Source of the DNA: Deinococcus aestuarii
Lineage (GTDB): Bacteria; Deinococcota; Deinococci; Deinococcales; Deinococcaceae
DNA length: 64,000 nt
Assembly (NCBI RefSeq): GCF_018863415.1
Contig: NZ_JAHKSN010000001.1
Span: 124,001 to 188,000 of the forward strand
Reading direction: 5' to 3'
Shown here: positions 63,734-64,000 of the stretch, one piece after another
How the letters are laid out: the number at the start of each line of letters is the position of its first letter
How positions within the stretch are numbered: the first letter of the stretch is position 1
Made by a program: the position numbers and the translations under genes
Notes under the pieces: model-generated
What the model was told of the DNA's origin: nothing
Seen by the model: the letters and a program-made list of their open reading frames with translations, nothing else
The model's database searches: none

Positions 63734-63786
63734 ACAGGATATTCGAGGACGCCATAACCTGTGTGAATCGTGTGGAGGCTCTGCCC

Positions 63787-63792
63787 TATACT
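63787..63792 (+). promoter_or_regulatory. greA: -10 box of greA
   Basis: TATACT lies 8 nt before the ATG at 63801, giving a leaderless or nearly leaderless mRNA. Confidence 0.5.
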
Positions 63793-63800
63793 GGGCCGCC

Positions 63801-64000
63801 ATGACCAAACAGCGCATCCCCATGACGCAGCGCGGCTACGACAAGCTGGTCGAGACGCTGGACCACCTCAAGACCACCCGCCGCGAACAGATCAGCGAGT
63901 ACATGGGCTCGGCCATCGCCGACGGCGACCTGCGCGAGAGTGCGGCCTACGACGAGGCCCGGATGCAGCAGAGCGAGAACGAGGCGCGCATCGTGGAGAT
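63801..64000 (+). CDS. greA: transcription elongation factor GreA, N-terminal part
   Basis: The gene runs off the right edge; about 66 residues are visible. It starts MTKQRIPMTQRGYDKL and continues through the antiparallel coiled coil of Gre factors. The tip contains GDLRESAAYDEAR with both acidic residues (Asp and Glu) of the catalytic tip, which argues for GreA rather than the Gfh-type inhibitor. It rescues backtracked RNA polymerase. Confidence 0.9.
   Translation, partial: MTKQRIPMTQRGYDKLVETLDHLKTTRREQISEYMGSAIADGDLRESAAYDEARMQQSENEARIVE

Overview
The window looks like a chromosomal piece of a Deinococcus. It is very GC-rich (roughly 65-70% by eye) with strong G/C third-position bias. 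More than twenty genes carry a TANNNT -10 box only 5-9 nt upstream of the start codon, the leaderless arrangement known from Deinococcus. The content fits too: bshA (bacillithiol), a GAD-containing bacterial AspRS, recG and uvrC, glgP of the DUF3417 type, a malEFG sugar transporter and a T-box-controlled ileS. No rRNA, tRNA, CRISPR array or intact insertion sequence was seen.

Layout. 0-8.5 kb: a partial SDR gene, recG followed by a small gene that seems to start with CTG, a Ca2+/H+ antiporter, a methyltransferase, HAD and PhzF enzymes, asnS. 8.6-11.8 kb: the glycolytic set gap-pgk-tpiA (minus strand), with a repeat element in each intergenic gap. 12-14.1 kb: a copper cassette (HxxxHC membrane protein, YcnI, CopC, CopD). 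14.2-19.3 kb: lysC, PAP2 phosphatase, two overlapping small ORFs, uvrC, a histidine phosphatase. 19.4-23.6 kb: a four-gene, overlapping operon that looks like murein-peptide scavenging (dipeptidase, SH3-NlpC/P60 endopeptidase, dipeptide epimerase, Gfo/Idh oxidoreductase), led by a 12-codon leaderless minicistron. 23.6-29.2 kb: hisS-aspS, an IPT-like lipoprotein, a lipid-kinase-like protein, a tyrosine recombinase. 29.2-29.8 kb: a lower-GC gap with gene debris. 29.8-34.1 kb: malEFG. 34.1-43.5 kb: lnt, a degenerate metallophosphoesterase, a class V aminotransferase, two alpha/beta hydrolases, pdxT and pdxS, a REC-only regulator, rho, transaldolase. 43.6-47.3 kb: promoter, T-box leader and ileS. 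47.4-56.4 kb: a Tam-like methyltransferase, DegV, bshA, a DUF4038 lipoprotein behind a structured leader, an EamA transporter, glgP. 56.5-64 kb: small proteins, inositol monophosphatase, a lipoprotein, purB, a repeat-bearing gap, a DUF360 membrane protein, panC, a PilT/PilU ATPase, a phosphotransferase and the start of greA.

Most genes are housekeeping. The most unusual points are: an IleRS whose HIGH motif reads Ala-Leu-His-His, placed behind an Ile T-box; a metallophosphoesterase that has lost the GNH and GHTH ligands; a compensated frameshift next to an 8-G run in the dipeptide epimerase; overlapping minicistrons; a structured, terminator-bearing leader before the DUF4038 lipoprotein; tandem palindromes upstream of the aminotransferase; and four copies of an A/T-rich ATTAATAC motif in this GC-rich DNA.
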